The notes: generated by a model from the sequence alone, not told the origin. 64,000 bases of DNA from Streptomyces luteogriseus (GCF_014205055.1 NZ_JACHMS010000001.1:5766001-5830000); one strand, 5' to 3'; shown: positions 36,057 through 44,797, counted from the stretch's first letter. A program made the numbers and translations.

Positions 36057-37265
36057 GTGGCCGTGGCGCAGCCTGATGTGAGTGTGATCATCGGTGCGTA
36101 CGAAGCGATGCCGTATCTGATCGAGTGCCTCGCGTCCGTCGAGGCACAGACCATCGATCCGACACGCGTCGAGGTCATCGCGGTGGACGACGGGTCGACG
36201 GACGGGACGGGGGAGTACCTGGAGGAGTTCGCCGAGCGCGCTCCCATGCACGTCCTGGTGATCCGGCAGGAGAATTCCGGCGGCCCCAGCGGCCCGCGCA
36301 ACGTGGGCCTGGGCAAGGCCACCGGGCGCTATGTGTTCTTCCTCGACGCGGACGACCGGCTGGGCCCCGAGGCCCTGGAGCGCATGGTCGACATGGCCGA
36401 CCGCGCGGGCACGGACGTGGTGCTCGGCAAGGTCGAGGGCGTCAACCGCTCGGCACCGAAATCCATGTGGGGCAAGACGGTGGAGCGGACGGACGTCTTC
36501 TCCTCCAACATCAAGTTCACGCTCAGCGCGCAGAAGCTGTTCCGCCGCGCACTGCTGGATCAGCACGGCATGCGCTTCGACGAGTCGCTGTTCACCGGCG
36601 AGGACGCGCTGTTCACCATGGAGGCGTACCTGCGGGCGGACGGCGTCTCCGTGATCGCCGACCACACCTGCTACTACCTGGTCGGCCGCGACGACGGCAA
36701 GCACGTGACGAAGAGCGGCAGTTACACCCTGCGCTTCGACTCCGCGCGGGCCCTGATGGAGCTCATCGCCGAGCTCGTCCCCGCGGGCGGCCGGCGTGAC
36801 CAGTTGATGGTCCGGCCCTTCCTCGTCACGTTGCTGCCGCAGTTCGGGCCCAAGTACCTGACGGACAGCGAGGAGATCCGCCGGCACAAGTTCGAGCTCG
36901 CCAAGCCGCTGATGGACACCTACTGGACCGAGGGCGTAGCCCGGCGCCTCAAGGTCCACGAGCGGCTGCGGCTGCACCTGGTCGCCGAGCAGCGCCCCGA
37001 ACTGCTGCCGGACGTCGTGAAGTTCGTCAAGGCCAAGAAGCAGGCGGCGGCCCTCCTGGAGAGGAAGGGCCGCCGTGTGTACCTGGTCTACCCGCACTTC
37101 CGGGACCGCGCCGCCGGGGTCCCCGACTCGGTCTACCTCGCCGAGCCCCGGGAGGCCCGGGCCTTCCCGGGCTACCGCGAGGGTGGTGTCGACACCTTCA
37201 TGCGCAGGGCGGTCCGCAAGGCGCGGCGGGTGCTGACGTCCCGCGAGGTGCGGCACGCGGCGTGA
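36057..37265 (+). CDS. family 2 glycosyltransferase (putative wall-polymer glycosyltransferase)
   Basis: The product is 402 aa. A GT-A domain opens with VSVIIGAYEAMPYLIECLAS, carries nucleotide-sugar/metal motifs VDDGSTDG and FLDADDRLGPEAL, and an acceptor loop FTGEDALFTMEAYL. The 100-residue C-terminus is basic. The layout resembles TarS/TarP-type enzymes that decorate poly(ribitol-phosphate), and the flanking TagF-like genes support this. GTG 36057 follows GGGGGAAAC. No membrane helix is present, so it likely works at the inner membrane face. Which sugar it transfers cannot be told. Confidence 0.85.
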   Translation: MAVAQPDVSVIIGAYEAMPYLIECLASVEAQTIDPTRVEVIAVDDGSTDGTGEYLEEFAERAPMHVLVIRQENSGGPSGPRNVGLGKATGRYVFFLDADDRLGPEALERMVDMADRAGTDVVLGKVEGVNRSAPKSMWGKTVERTDVFSSNIKFTLSAQKLFRRALLDQHGMRFDESLFTGEDALFTMEAYLRADGVSVIADHTCYYLVGRDDGKHVTKSGSYTLRFDSARALMELIAELVPAGGRRDQLMVRPFLVTLLPQFGPKYLTDSEEIRRHKFELAKPLMDTYWTEGVARRLKVHERLRLHLVAEQRPELLPDVVKFVKAKKQAAALLERKGRRVYLVYPHFRDRAAGVPDSVYLAEPREARAFPGYREGGVDTFMRRAVRKARRVLTSREVRHAA

Positions 37266-37341
37266 CCACGGGTGCCGCCGCTCGGCGCTGCCCGGGACCA
37301 CCGCGTACCGCCGCCCGACGGCGTGACCGCGCGTCTTCCGC

Positions 37342-39375
37342 TCAACGCGGCGCGGTCGGAACCTCGGCCGCGGTGCGCTGACCGGGTACCGCGGCCAGGC
37401 GCTCCGCCACCCGTACCCGGTGGTCCCGGGCAGCCCCGCACAGCGCCCGGACGGCCTCGTTGAAACGCTCCTGCGACGACGGCTCCGCCGGGCCGAGCAG
37501 CCGCAGCTTCAACTCGGCGCGTGCCTCGGCCAGTTCGTCGCGCTCCGGGTGCCGGACGGCGTCCAGCAGGTCCGGCACCCCGGCGGCGTCGGGCGTCAGC
37601 ACGGTCGCCGCCATCACCGTCGGGAACGCCGCACGGAAGGCGTCCTCGGGGAGCCCGCTGGTGTTGGCCACGGCGTACGGCTTCGCACTCGCGAGGAAGT
37701 CGCTGATCACGCTCGACACATCGCTGATCAGCAGGTCGGACACGTTGAAGCAGGAGTACAGCGTGGGACGGGCGTCCGTGATGATCTGGTGCTCGCCCTC
37801 CGGCAGCGAGGCCCAGTACGCCTCCTCCCACGCGGCCGTCGCCCGTGCCACCGCCTCCGCGCGGCCCGGCTCCGGCTCCGCCTGCACCAGCATCCGCTCC
37901 ACGGTGTCCGCCCCGGCCCGGAACACCGATGTGGTGAGCCGGTCCAGCTCGGCGGTGCGAAGGGTGAGTTCCGCGCTGTCCGAGGGCCGCGCCCCCGCCC
38001 GTTCCCGGTTGGCCGCCCGGATCAGCTCCCGGATCCGCAGATCGGCCGCGCCCGCGCGCGGGTCCACCGAGCCCGTCAGCGGATGCGGCTTGTACAGCAG
38101 CCGCACGCCCGGGTCCGCGAGCAGTGCCCGCACCAGGTTCTCGCCGGCCGCGATCACCGAGGTGTTGCCGGGGTTGCCGTCCCAGCCCTCCCAGGTCGGC
38201 GCGTACAGCACGGTCGTGCGCGGCCCGGCCGGCGGGCCCGCGTAGGGCAGCACGCCGTCCAGCTGCGGGCGGCCCGTCTCCACCACGTCCTTGTCCTCGA
38301 CCCCGACCTCGGCCAGGGCGTAGCGCTCGCGCGCGGCGGGCCCGGCCACCCACACCTCGTCGTACGCCTTCGCGTACGGGTTGCAGGACGACAGCTTGTC
38401 GCTCTCGCCGTGGTTGACGAAGGTGTGCTTGATCGTGGGGATGCGCAGCACCTGGGAGGTCTTGCCGGAGTTCGACGGGTGGATGAGGACCTGGAGCGTG
38501 GAGTGCTCCAGGCGCATCAGCGTCGACACCTTCGGCAGACACACGATCGGGATGTCCGTCGCCGCGATCTTCTGCACCATGAACCGTTCGCGCAGGATGA
38601 TGACCGGCCTGCCGTCCAGCCCGGCGAGCGGCTCCAGCCACATGTTCGCCTGATAGGCCGAGGAGGCACCGCCGGAGAAGTACAGGCCGGCGGTCGGCCG
38701 GTACGCGGCCAGCCACGCGTCGAACCAGTCGAGCACCTCCTGCTCGTCCGCCGGGCGGCGGCCCGGCAGCAGGCGCAGGAGCAGCGCACCGAGGCCGGTC
38801 AGCCCGAGGACGAGGGAGAGCGCGATGCCCGCCGCCGCGTAGACCGGCCGGTCGCCCGGCGCGCTGGCCAGCAGCCCGGCCGTCGCCGGCAGGCCGAACA
38901 CCAGCAGCCGGTGGCCGGGCCGGCGCAGCAGCACGTGCGGTGCCGGGGACAGACGCAGCGCCGAGGCGTCGATGTTCCGGGTCACCACGGGCAGGGTGCG
39001 GGTGCGGCGGACCAGCACGGAGACCGCCTGGATCGCGCAGTGCAGCACGTAGAAGACGAGCAGCCCGGCCACCAGCGGGGCGTACACCGTCTCCCGGTCC
39101 TGCTCGCCGAGCCGCAGCAGGGCCACGACCAGCAGCAGGTCCCGCAGGACGTGCCGCACGGTGATGTCCGCGAGCGACTTGGCGAACAGCGACAGCACCC
39201 CGCGCTGCCAGCGGTACAGAACGCCCTCGGTGGCCAGGGAGACGGCCGTCGCGGCGATCAGCAGCGGAACGTGGGGCAGCAGCGCCGCGACCGCCTGTGC
39301 GGCGAACGCGGCGGCCAGGACGACGGTGACCAGCCCCTTGAGGAGGGCCTGCGGGCGGGGGAGAGGTACGGGCAC
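37342..39375 (-). CDS. second membrane-anchored TagF-like polyol-phosphate transferase
   Basis: The product is 677 aa. It is a paralogue of the gene at 33739: both have N-terminal hydrophobic helices (here LVTVVLAAAFAAQAVAALLP and following) and the same transferase motifs (IPTIKHTFVNHGESDK, VLYAPTWEGWDGNPGNTSV, LYKPHPLTG, SDVSSVISDFLASAKPYAV). It converges on the GT2 gene and is divergent from proB. I chose GTG 39375 because GGAG on the coding strand (39387-39384) is 8 nt before it; GTG 39384 is possible. Two such enzymes could act as primase and polymerase, or make two polymers. Confidence 0.83.
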   Translation of the reverse strand: MPVPLPRPQALLKGLVTVVLAAAFAAQAVAALLPHVPLLIAATAVSLATEGVLYRWQRGVLSLFAKSLADITVRHVLRDLLLVVALLRLGEQDRETVYAPLVAGLLVFYVLHCAIQAVSVLVRRTRTLPVVTRNIDASALRLSPAPHVLLRRPGHRLLVFGLPATAGLLASAPGDRPVYAAAGIALSLVLGLTGLGALLLRLLPGRRPADEQEVLDWFDAWLAAYRPTAGLYFSGGASSAYQANMWLEPLAGLDGRPVIILRERFMVQKIAATDIPIVCLPKVSTLMRLEHSTLQVLIHPSNSGKTSQVLRIPTIKHTFVNHGESDKLSSCNPYAKAYDEVWVAGPAARERYALAEVGVEDKDVVETGRPQLDGVLPYAGPPAGPRTTVLYAPTWEGWDGNPGNTSVIAAGENLVRALLADPGVRLLYKPHPLTGSVDPRAGAADLRIRELIRAANRERAGARPSDSAELTLRTAELDRLTTSVFRAGADTVERMLVQAEPEPGRAEAVARATAAWEEAYWASLPEGEHQIITDARPTLYSCFNVSDLLISDVSSVISDFLASAKPYAVANTSGLPEDAFRAAFPTVMAATVLTPDAAGVPDLLDAVRHPERDELAEARAELKLRLLGPAEPSSQERFNEAVRALCGAARDHRVRVAERLAAVPGQRTAAEVPTAPR

Positions 39376-39439
39376 TGCGGTCACTCCAGGAGCGTCGGGT
39401 CGGCGCAGGTCGGCCGTCCGGGTTAACGCGCGGCGACCT

Positions 39440-39465
39440 CCCGACGACACGCGCGTGTCGTCGGG
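39440..39465. repeat. 26-bp perfect palindrome between divergent tagF-like and proB genes
   Basis: Half-site CCCGACGACACGC is followed directly by its exact reverse complement. It lies 65 bp before the minus-strand GTG, inside that gene's likely leader or promoter, and 288 bp before proB. The remaining bases of this 377-bp gap show no gene. Confidence 0.6.
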
Positions 39466-39752
39466 GTGTGGGGACGGCTGCCGTCGCACGTGTGGTCGGA
39501 CCGTAGCGGAAGATCGTGTTCCTGTCGTGGGCGGGGTCGGAGAAGGCGGGAGAAGGTTCGAGGAAGGCGACAGGCCGTGGAGCGAGGGGTGACGAAGCCG
39601 GCGGGCCGTGAGGCGAGGCCGGAGAAGGGGTGGCGGCGCTCCTGTGACGCCGACGGCACCGTCCGTAGCGTGGACCGGCGCCGCACCCCGTCCGGCCGTC
39701 CCGTAGATTTCCAGGTGAGCGACCGAATCGACACGAGGGGACGGACGGCGAC

Positions 39753-40880
39753 GTGGCAGGGGCAAGGCAGGCCGTGGGCGAGGCCCGCAGGATCGTCGTC
39801 AAGGTCGGGTCCTCCTCGCTGACCACCGCCTCGGGCGGCCTGGACGCGGACCGGGTGGACGCGCTGGTCGACGTTCTCGCCAAGGTCCGCAGCGGCGGGG
39901 AACGCGAGATCGTCCTGGTCTCCTCGGGCGCCATCGCCGCCGGTCTGGCACCGCTGGGCCTGCGCCGTCGCCCCAAGGACCTGGCCCGGCAGCAGGCCGC
40001 CGCCAGCGTCGGCCAGGGCCTGCTGGTCGCCCGCTACACCGCCTCGTTCGCCCGCTACGGCGTCCGCGTCGGGCAGGTCCTGCTGACCTCCGACGACATG
40101 AGCCGCCGCTCGCACCACCGCAACGCCTCGCGCACCCTCGACAAGCTGCTCGCGATGGGTGCCTTCCCGATCGTCAACGAGAACGACACCGTCGCCACGG
40201 ACGAGATCCGCTTCGGCGACAACGACCGCCTCGCCGCCCTCGTCGCCCACCTCGTCCACGCCGACCTGCTGGTCCTGCTGTCCGACGTGGACGGCGTCTA
40301 CGACGGGGACCCCGCGAAGCCCGGCACCTCCCGCATCGGCGAGGTGCGTGACCCCTCCGACCTCGCACACGTCGAGATCGGCAGCACCGGCAAGGCCGGC
40401 GTCGGCACCGGCGGCATGGTCACCAAGGTCGAGGCCGCCCGGATCGCCGCGGCCGCCGGCGTCCCCGTCGTCCTCACCAGCACCGTCCACGCGGCCGACG
40501 CCCTGACCGGCCAGGACACCGGCACCTTCTTCCACCCCACCGGCAAGCGCTCCGCCGACCGGCTGCTGTGGCTCCAGCACGCCTCCACCCCGCAGGGCGC
40601 GCTGACCCTGGACGACGGCGCCGTGCAGGCCGTCGTGGACCGCCGCAAGTCGCTGCTGCCGGCCGGGATCGCCGCCGTCGAGGGCGAGTTCAGCGCCGGC
40701 GACCCGGTCGAGCTGCGAGACCGCACGGGCCACGCGGTGGCCCGCGGGCTGGTCAACTTCGACGCCAAGGAGATCCCCCGGCTCATCGGCCGCTCGACCC
40801 GGGAACTGGCCCGCGAACTCGGACCCGCGTACGAACGCGAGGTCGTACACAGGGACGACCTGGTGGTCCTGCACCCGTAA
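39753..40880 (+). CDS. proB: glutamate 5-kinase
   Basis: The product is 375 aa. The amino-acid kinase domain carries RRIVVKVGSSSLTT, VSSGAIAAGLAPLGL, NENDTVATDEIRFGDND and GTGGMVTKVEAARIA. A PUA domain forms the last 100 residues, as in the long form of ProB. It makes gamma-glutamyl phosphate, the first step of proline synthesis, and is usually proline-inhibited. GTG 39753 lies about 9 nt after GAGGGGACGG. proA, the next enzyme, is separated from it by one small gene. Confidence 0.96.
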   Translation: MAGARQAVGEARRIVVKVGSSSLTTASGGLDADRVDALVDVLAKVRSGGEREIVLVSSGAIAAGLAPLGLRRRPKDLARQQAAASVGQGLLVARYTASFARYGVRVGQVLLTSDDMSRRSHHRNASRTLDKLLAMGAFPIVNENDTVATDEIRFGDNDRLAALVAHLVHADLLVLLSDVDGVYDGDPAKPGTSRIGEVRDPSDLAHVEIGSTGKAGVGTGGMVTKVEAARIAAAAGVPVVLTSTVHAADALTGQDTGTFFHPTGKRSADRLLWLQHASTPQGALTLDDGAVQAVVDRRKSLLPAGIAAVEGEFSAGDPVELRDRTGHAVARGLVNFDAKEIPRLIGRSTRELARELGPAYEREVVHRDDLVVLHP

Positions 40881-40888
40881 TGGGTCGA

Positions 40889-40914
40889 AACGTCCGCCCC
40901 CGGTGGTGGACGTT
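40889..40914 (+). terminator. hairpin after proB
   Basis: AACGTCCGCC and GGTGGACGTT pair at 9 of 10 positions around a 6-nt loop, 9 nt after the proB stop. No U-tract follows. Confidence 0.55.
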
Positions 40915-41006
40915 CCGCAAAACCGCCCCGCGATCCCTTGCGGCCTGCTCAACTTTGTCCCAGGGAAACTGTTCCGCAGCAGCGCCACTGTGCAAAGGAG
41001 GCCGTC

Positions 41007-41474
41007 GTGAGACGAGTGCGCCCTGGGACTCAGGCGTCCCGCGGTGGTGCCGGCTCCCGTGCGGCCGGTGAGGAGCGCGCCCTGACGAGCGTGGCGGCCG
41101 GGGACCGGTTCCGGGGCGAGGAACCCGGCGACACCCCGCGGCTGTGGCACGTCACCCTCAGCGTCTCCGGCAAGGAGGCCCCGCTCCCGGAGGTCCGGCG
41201 CGCCCTGGAACAGCTCGCCCATGACCATCCCTTCTTCCTGACCAGCCGGTACGCGGTCGACCACGCGGAGATCCGCTACTGGGAGGAGGCCCGCGACCTG
41301 CACGACGCGGCCGCCGTCGCCCTGCGCCTGTGGGGCGAGCACCGGCAGACCGCCGGGCTGCCGCCCTGGGAGATCGTCGGCCTGGAGGTCATCGACCGCG
41401 CCACCTACCACCAGCGCATCGCGGAGGGATACGGGCCGCCGCCGGCCTCGCCGGTCGGAGTTCACCCGTTTTGA
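41007..41474 (+). CDS. conserved hypothetical protein between proB and proA
   Basis: The product is 155 aa. GTG 41007 is set by a near-perfect ribosome binding site AAAGGAGG (40994-41001). The first 40 residues are Arg/Gly-rich and disordered. The rest looks like a compact alpha/beta fold: PRLWHVTLSVSGKEAPLPEV, HPFFLTSRYAVDHAEIRYWE and GLEVIDRATYHQRI. There is no membrane segment or known motif. The fold of about 90 residues resembles small ferredoxin-like or dodecin-like modules only in size. It sits between two proline-synthesis genes but looks unrelated to the pathway. Confidence 0.75.
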   Translation: MRRVRPGTQASRGGAGSRAAGEERALTSVAAGDRFRGEEPGDTPRLWHVTLSVSGKEAPLPEVRRALEQLAHDHPFFLTSRYAVDHAEIRYWEEARDLHDAAAVALRLWGEHRQTAGLPPWEIVGLEVIDRATYHQRIAEGYGPPPASPVGVHPF

Positions 41475-41534
41475 TCCGGTCCGGGCAGCGTCTCGGGGTG
41501 TGAAACGCGCGATGAACGGATCCGCCCGGCGCAC

Positions 41535-41540
41535 TACGCT
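41535..41540 (+). promoter_or_regulatory. proA -10 hexamer (leaderless promoter)
   Basis: TACGCT is 6 nt before the ATG of proA, with no ribosome binding site. proA can therefore be transcribed separately from proB. Confidence 0.5.
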
Positions 41541-41546
41541 TTCCCC

Positions 41547-42833
41547 ATGACCACGCTTTCGCCGTACGACTCCATGTCCCCGGTCACCGAGGCCGCCTAC
41601 CGCGCCAAGGCCGCCGCCGCGACCCTCGCGCCGCTGCCCCGGGCCGAGAAGGACGACGCGCTGCTCGCCATCGCGGACGCGCTGGAGGTCCGTGCGAGCG
41701 AGGTCGTTGAGGCCAACGCCAAGGACGTCGCCAAGGCCCGTGAGGCCGGCATCAGCGAGGGCATGATCGACCGGCTCACGCTCACCCCCGAGCGGATCCG
41801 CGCCATCGCCTCCGACGTGCGCGACGTCGCCGCCCTGCCCGACCCGGTCGGCGAGGTCGTCCGCGGCTCCACGCTGCCCAACGGCATCGACCTGCGCCAG
41901 GTCCGCGTGCCGCTCGGCGTCGTCGGGATCATCTACGAGGGCCGCCCCAATGTCACCGTCGACGCCGCGGCCCTCTGCCTGAAGTCCGGCAACGCGGTCC
42001 TGCTGCGCGGCTCCTCCTCGGCGTACCAGTCGAACACCGCCCTCGTGCGCGTCCTGCGCGACGCCGTCGGCGGGGCCGGGCTGCCCGCCGACGCCATCCA
42101 GCTCGTCCCCGGTGAGAGCCGCGACAGCGTGCGCGAGCTGATGCGCGCCCGCGGCCTGGTCGACGTACTGATCCCGCGCGGCGGTGCCTCCCTGATCAAC
42201 ACGGTCGTCCAGGAGTCCGTCGTCCCGGTCATCGAGACCGGCACCGGCAACTGCCACGTCTACGTCGACGCGCAGGCCGACCTCGACATGGCCGTCGAGA
42301 TCCTGATCAACTCCAAGGCCCATCGGGTCGGCGTCTGCAACGCCGCCGAGACGCTGCTGGTCCACCAGGACATCGCTGCCGAGTTCCTGCCCCGCGCCCT
42401 GGACGCCCTCGCGGAGGCGGGGGTCACCGTGCACGCCGACGAGCGCGTGCAGGCCTACGCCAAGGACTCCAAGGCCACCGTCGTCGAGGCGACGGCCGAG
42501 GACTGGGAGACCGAGTACCTGTCGTACGACATCGCCGCCGCGGTCGTGGACTCCCTGGACAAGGCGGTCGAGCACATCCGGCTGTGGACCTCCGGCCACA
42601 CCGAGGCCATCGTGACGACCTCCCAGCAGGCCGCCCGCCGCTTCACCCAGCTGGTCGACTCCACCACCGTCGCCGTGAACGCCTCCACCCGCTTCACGGA
42701 CGGCGGCCAGTTCGGCTTCGGCGCCGAGATCGGCATCTCCACGCAGAAGCTGCACGCCCGCGGCCCCATGGGCCTGCCGGAGCTGACCAGCACGAAGTAC
42801 ATCGTCACCGGGGACGGGCACGTACGGCGCTGA
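41547..42833 (+). CDS. proA: gamma-glutamyl phosphate reductase
   Basis: The product is 428 aa. ALDH-like motifs of ProA are present: VRVPLGVVGIIYEGRPNVT, LCLKSGNAVLLRGSS, and the active-site cysteine in SKAHRVGVCNAAETLLV. It reduces gamma-glutamyl phosphate with NADPH to glutamate semialdehyde in proline synthesis. The ATG has an upstream -10 hexamer but no ribosome binding site, consistent with a leaderless mRNA. A hairpin follows the stop. Confidence 0.96.
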   Translation: MTTLSPYDSMSPVTEAAYRAKAAAATLAPLPRAEKDDALLAIADALEVRASEVVEANAKDVAKAREAGISEGMIDRLTLTPERIRAIASDVRDVAALPDPVGEVVRGSTLPNGIDLRQVRVPLGVVGIIYEGRPNVTVDAAALCLKSGNAVLLRGSSSAYQSNTALVRVLRDAVGGAGLPADAIQLVPGESRDSVRELMRARGLVDVLIPRGGASLINTVVQESVVPVIETGTGNCHVYVDAQADLDMAVEILINSKAHRVGVCNAAETLLVHQDIAAEFLPRALDALAEAGVTVHADERVQAYAKDSKATVVEATAEDWETEYLSYDIAAAVVDSLDKAVEHIRLWTSGHTEAIVTTSQQAARRFTQLVDSTTVAVNASTRFTDGGQFGFGAEIGISTQKLHARGPMGLPELTSTKYIVTGDGHVRR

Positions 42834-42840
42834 CGATGCC

Positions 42841-42866
42841 GGCCCACGCTCTCCGGAGCGCGGGCC
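42841..42866 (+). terminator. proA terminator
   Basis: GGCCCACGCT and AGCGCGGGCC pair at 9 of 10 positions around a 6-nt loop. Confidence 0.6.
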
Positions 42867-43023
42867 TATGCGGAGAACCGCATGAGCGTGCAGGGTCACC
42901 CGAATGGCGCAGGCGTGCGCGACAGGAGTACCGAGCGGGCGTGCGCCCTGCACACCCCGGCGCGAGCCGCCCCGACCGGCGGATGAATTTCCGTACCGTC
43001 TGCCCAAATTGACCCCCCAGGTC

Positions 43024-43029
43024 TACTCT
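43024..43029 (+). promoter_or_regulatory. -10 hexamer of the first SVVFDE-motif gene (leaderless)
   Basis: TACTCT is 6 nt before GTG 43036. This spacing is the main reason for choosing that start. Confidence 0.5.
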
Positions 43030-43035
43030 GGATTC

Positions 43036-43602
43036 GTGCCGGAGGACGTGGGGGGCACGCCGTTTCCGGACGGCCGGGAGCCCGACGACGACCACGACCG
43101 CGGGGTGTCGGACGAAGAGTTCGCCTCCGTGGTCTTCGACGAGGCCTTCGTACGCGCGGCCGTGGTGCACGAGCCGACAGCGGTGGAGCGCCTCCTGGCC
43201 GCCGCACAGGCGAGAGCCGAGGCCTCCGAGGCCGAGTCGCGCCGCGCCCACACCAGAGGCGAGCGCTACGACGATCTGTACGGTCCGGACGGGCGCGGCG
43301 ATTTCGGCCATGACCCCGAGCTCGACGAGCTCGACGTCGTCGAAGGCCACTACGGCAGCACCGGGCCGTACTCCAAACAGGTCCGCTGGCACCGCCCCGT
43401 CGCCTGGCTGCTCGCCCTCGTGATGGGCATCGGCATGGTCGCCCTGGCCTTCACGGCGGTCTACCGCGGCGCGTCCTCCAACCGGGACGAGCCCGCGCCG
43501 CCGCCCGCCTCGGCCGGCCTGGAACAGGGCGGCGGAGCCTCCCCCTCGGCGTCCGCCGACTACTCCCAGCCGGCCGTCTCCGTGATCCCCCGCAGCCCCT
43601 GA
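43036..43602 (+). CDS. single-pass membrane protein with SVVFDE-FVRAA motif (first of a pair)
   Basis: The product is 188 aa. The acidic N-terminus contains EEFASVVFDEAFVRAAVVHE followed by TAVERLLAAAQ, which recurs almost unchanged in the next gene. A charged linker leads to one membrane helix (VAWLLALVMGIGMVALAFTAV, about 128-148) and a short Pro/Ser-rich outer tail. I recognise no enzyme domain. The conserved motif is on the cytoplasmic side, so it may dock a shared partner. The frame opens upstream at 42904, but that part overlaps the promoter region and is not protein-like. Confidence 0.78.
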   Translation: MPEDVGGTPFPDGREPDDDHDRGVSDEEFASVVFDEAFVRAAVVHEPTAVERLLAAAQARAEASEAESRRAHTRGERYDDLYGPDGRGDFGHDPELDELDVVEGHYGSTGPYSKQVRWHRPVAWLLALVMGIGMVALAFTAVYRGASSNRDEPAPPPASAGLEQGGGASPSASADYSQPAVSVIPRSP

Positions 43603-43679
43603 CCGGAACCCGCCCATCCTGGTGAGAACCTGTCAGAACTTGTGGAGCAGCCGGGCGTTTACCCGAGCTTCCGGCGACC

Positions 43680-43685
43680 TACCCT
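43680..43685 (+). promoter_or_regulatory. -10 hexamer of the second SVVFDE-motif gene (leaderless)
   Basis: TACCCT is 6 nt before the ATG, with no ribosome binding site. Confidence 0.5.
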
Positions 43686-43691
43686 GAAGAT

Positions 43692-44768
43692 ATGGGCGGG
43701 CCTGGAAACCCACCTGAGGGGAGTCCCGAGGGCGCCCCCGGAGGTGGAGAGGACGAGTACCGATCCGTCGTCTTCGACGAGTCGTTCGTCCGTGCTGCCC
43801 GCCTCCAGGAGTTCTCCGCGCAGGAGCGCATCGCCGACCACGCGCCCGCCGTGCGTCGCCGGCCGCCCCTGCGCCGGGGCCTGTCCCGGCAGGCCCTGGT
43901 CCTGGTCCTGCTGATCGCCGTCGCCTTCGGCACCGCCATCTACATGGGCGTACGGCACCCCTACCAGGCCCCCGCCGCCCGCGAGCCCGTCGAGCCTCTC
44001 CGGATGACCGTCATCCCGCTCGCCCCCGAGGGCAAGGTGCCCGGCAGGGCCGACCTGGCGTACCTGTACGAGCACAGCCCCGCCGCCCAGTTCCGGACCG
44101 GCGCGGAGGGCGTACCGCTGCCCGCCTCGCGGCGCACCGCGCACTTCTCGGACAGCCAGGTCGTGAGTGCCCTGAGCACCGCCAAGGACTACATCGTGCG
44201 GTCGGCCCTCGACCCGGAGGTGCTCACGGGCGGCGAGGTCCGGGCCGTCCGTGTGCTGCTCGACCCCGAGCAACTGGACCAGTTCGACCAGAGCTTCGCC
44301 CGCCCCACCGCCGACGGACGGCACGCGCCCACCGGCTGGCTGGTCCGCTTCGACCCCTCGAGGGCCGAGCTCGCCGACCACAGGGTCCGGGTCCAGGGCA
44401 CGCTGCAGGCCGCCGAGGCCGACTCGTCCACGCTCGAGGTCACCGCCGACCACACGTTCGTGTACGCGCTGCGGGCGACCGGGTCCGGCTCCGGCGGCAA
44501 GGACGAGGTGTCCCTGTTCACCCTGCGGCGCGAGCTGCACTTCCGCTTCGACCGCGACGACCTGCGCCTGCACCAGACCCAGCTCGTCGTCTCCTACGTC
44601 CAGGCCGGCCCGCTCTCCTGTGCCGAGGACTCCACGAACCACCTCCGCCCCCTCCTGGCCGGCCAGACGGCCAAGGAGGGCGGCCCCGCCGGCACCGACC
44701 CGTACGCCACGGGCAGCGCGACGGCACTGTGCGGCACGCTGGCGACGAGCGCGCAGCCGAAGGTCTGA
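43692..44768 (+). CDS. single-pass membrane protein with SVVFDE-FVRAA motif (second of a pair)
   Basis: The product is 358 aa. EDEYRSVVFDESFVRAARLQ and SAQERIADHAP near the N-terminus copy the motif of the preceding gene. One membrane helix (ALVLVLLIAVAFGTAIYMG, about 59-79) is followed by an outer domain of 280 residues that looks like mixed alpha/beta, with two cysteines (SCAEDS and ALCGTL). No signature of a known enzyme is visible. It seems to have its own leaderless promoter. Tandem duplication of only the cytoplasmic part of a membrane protein suggests a common cytoplasmic partner. Confidence 0.8.
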   Translation: MGGPGNPPEGSPEGAPGGGEDEYRSVVFDESFVRAARLQEFSAQERIADHAPAVRRRPPLRRGLSRQALVLVLLIAVAFGTAIYMGVRHPYQAPAAREPVEPLRMTVIPLAPEGKVPGRADLAYLYEHSPAAQFRTGAEGVPLPASRRTAHFSDSQVVSALSTAKDYIVRSALDPEVLTGGEVRAVRVLLDPEQLDQFDQSFARPTADGRHAPTGWLVRFDPSRAELADHRVRVQGTLQAAEADSSTLEVTADHTFVYALRATGSGSGGKDEVSLFTLRRELHFRFDRDDLRLHQTQLVVSYVQAGPLSCAEDSTNHLRPLLAGQTAKEGGPAGTDPYATGSATALCGTLATSAQPKV

Positions 44769-44797
44769 GGGGCCCGAGAGGGCCGATGGATCCGGGG

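Noticed and set aside
37420..39426. 668-codon plus-strand frame over the second TagF-like gene
   Set aside because: The minus strand carries diagnostic transferase motifs; the plus frame is Arg/Gln/His filler.
39423..43007. 1194-codon minus-strand frame over proB and proA
   Set aside because: It is antisense to two conserved enzymes and has no recognisable motif or ribosome binding site.
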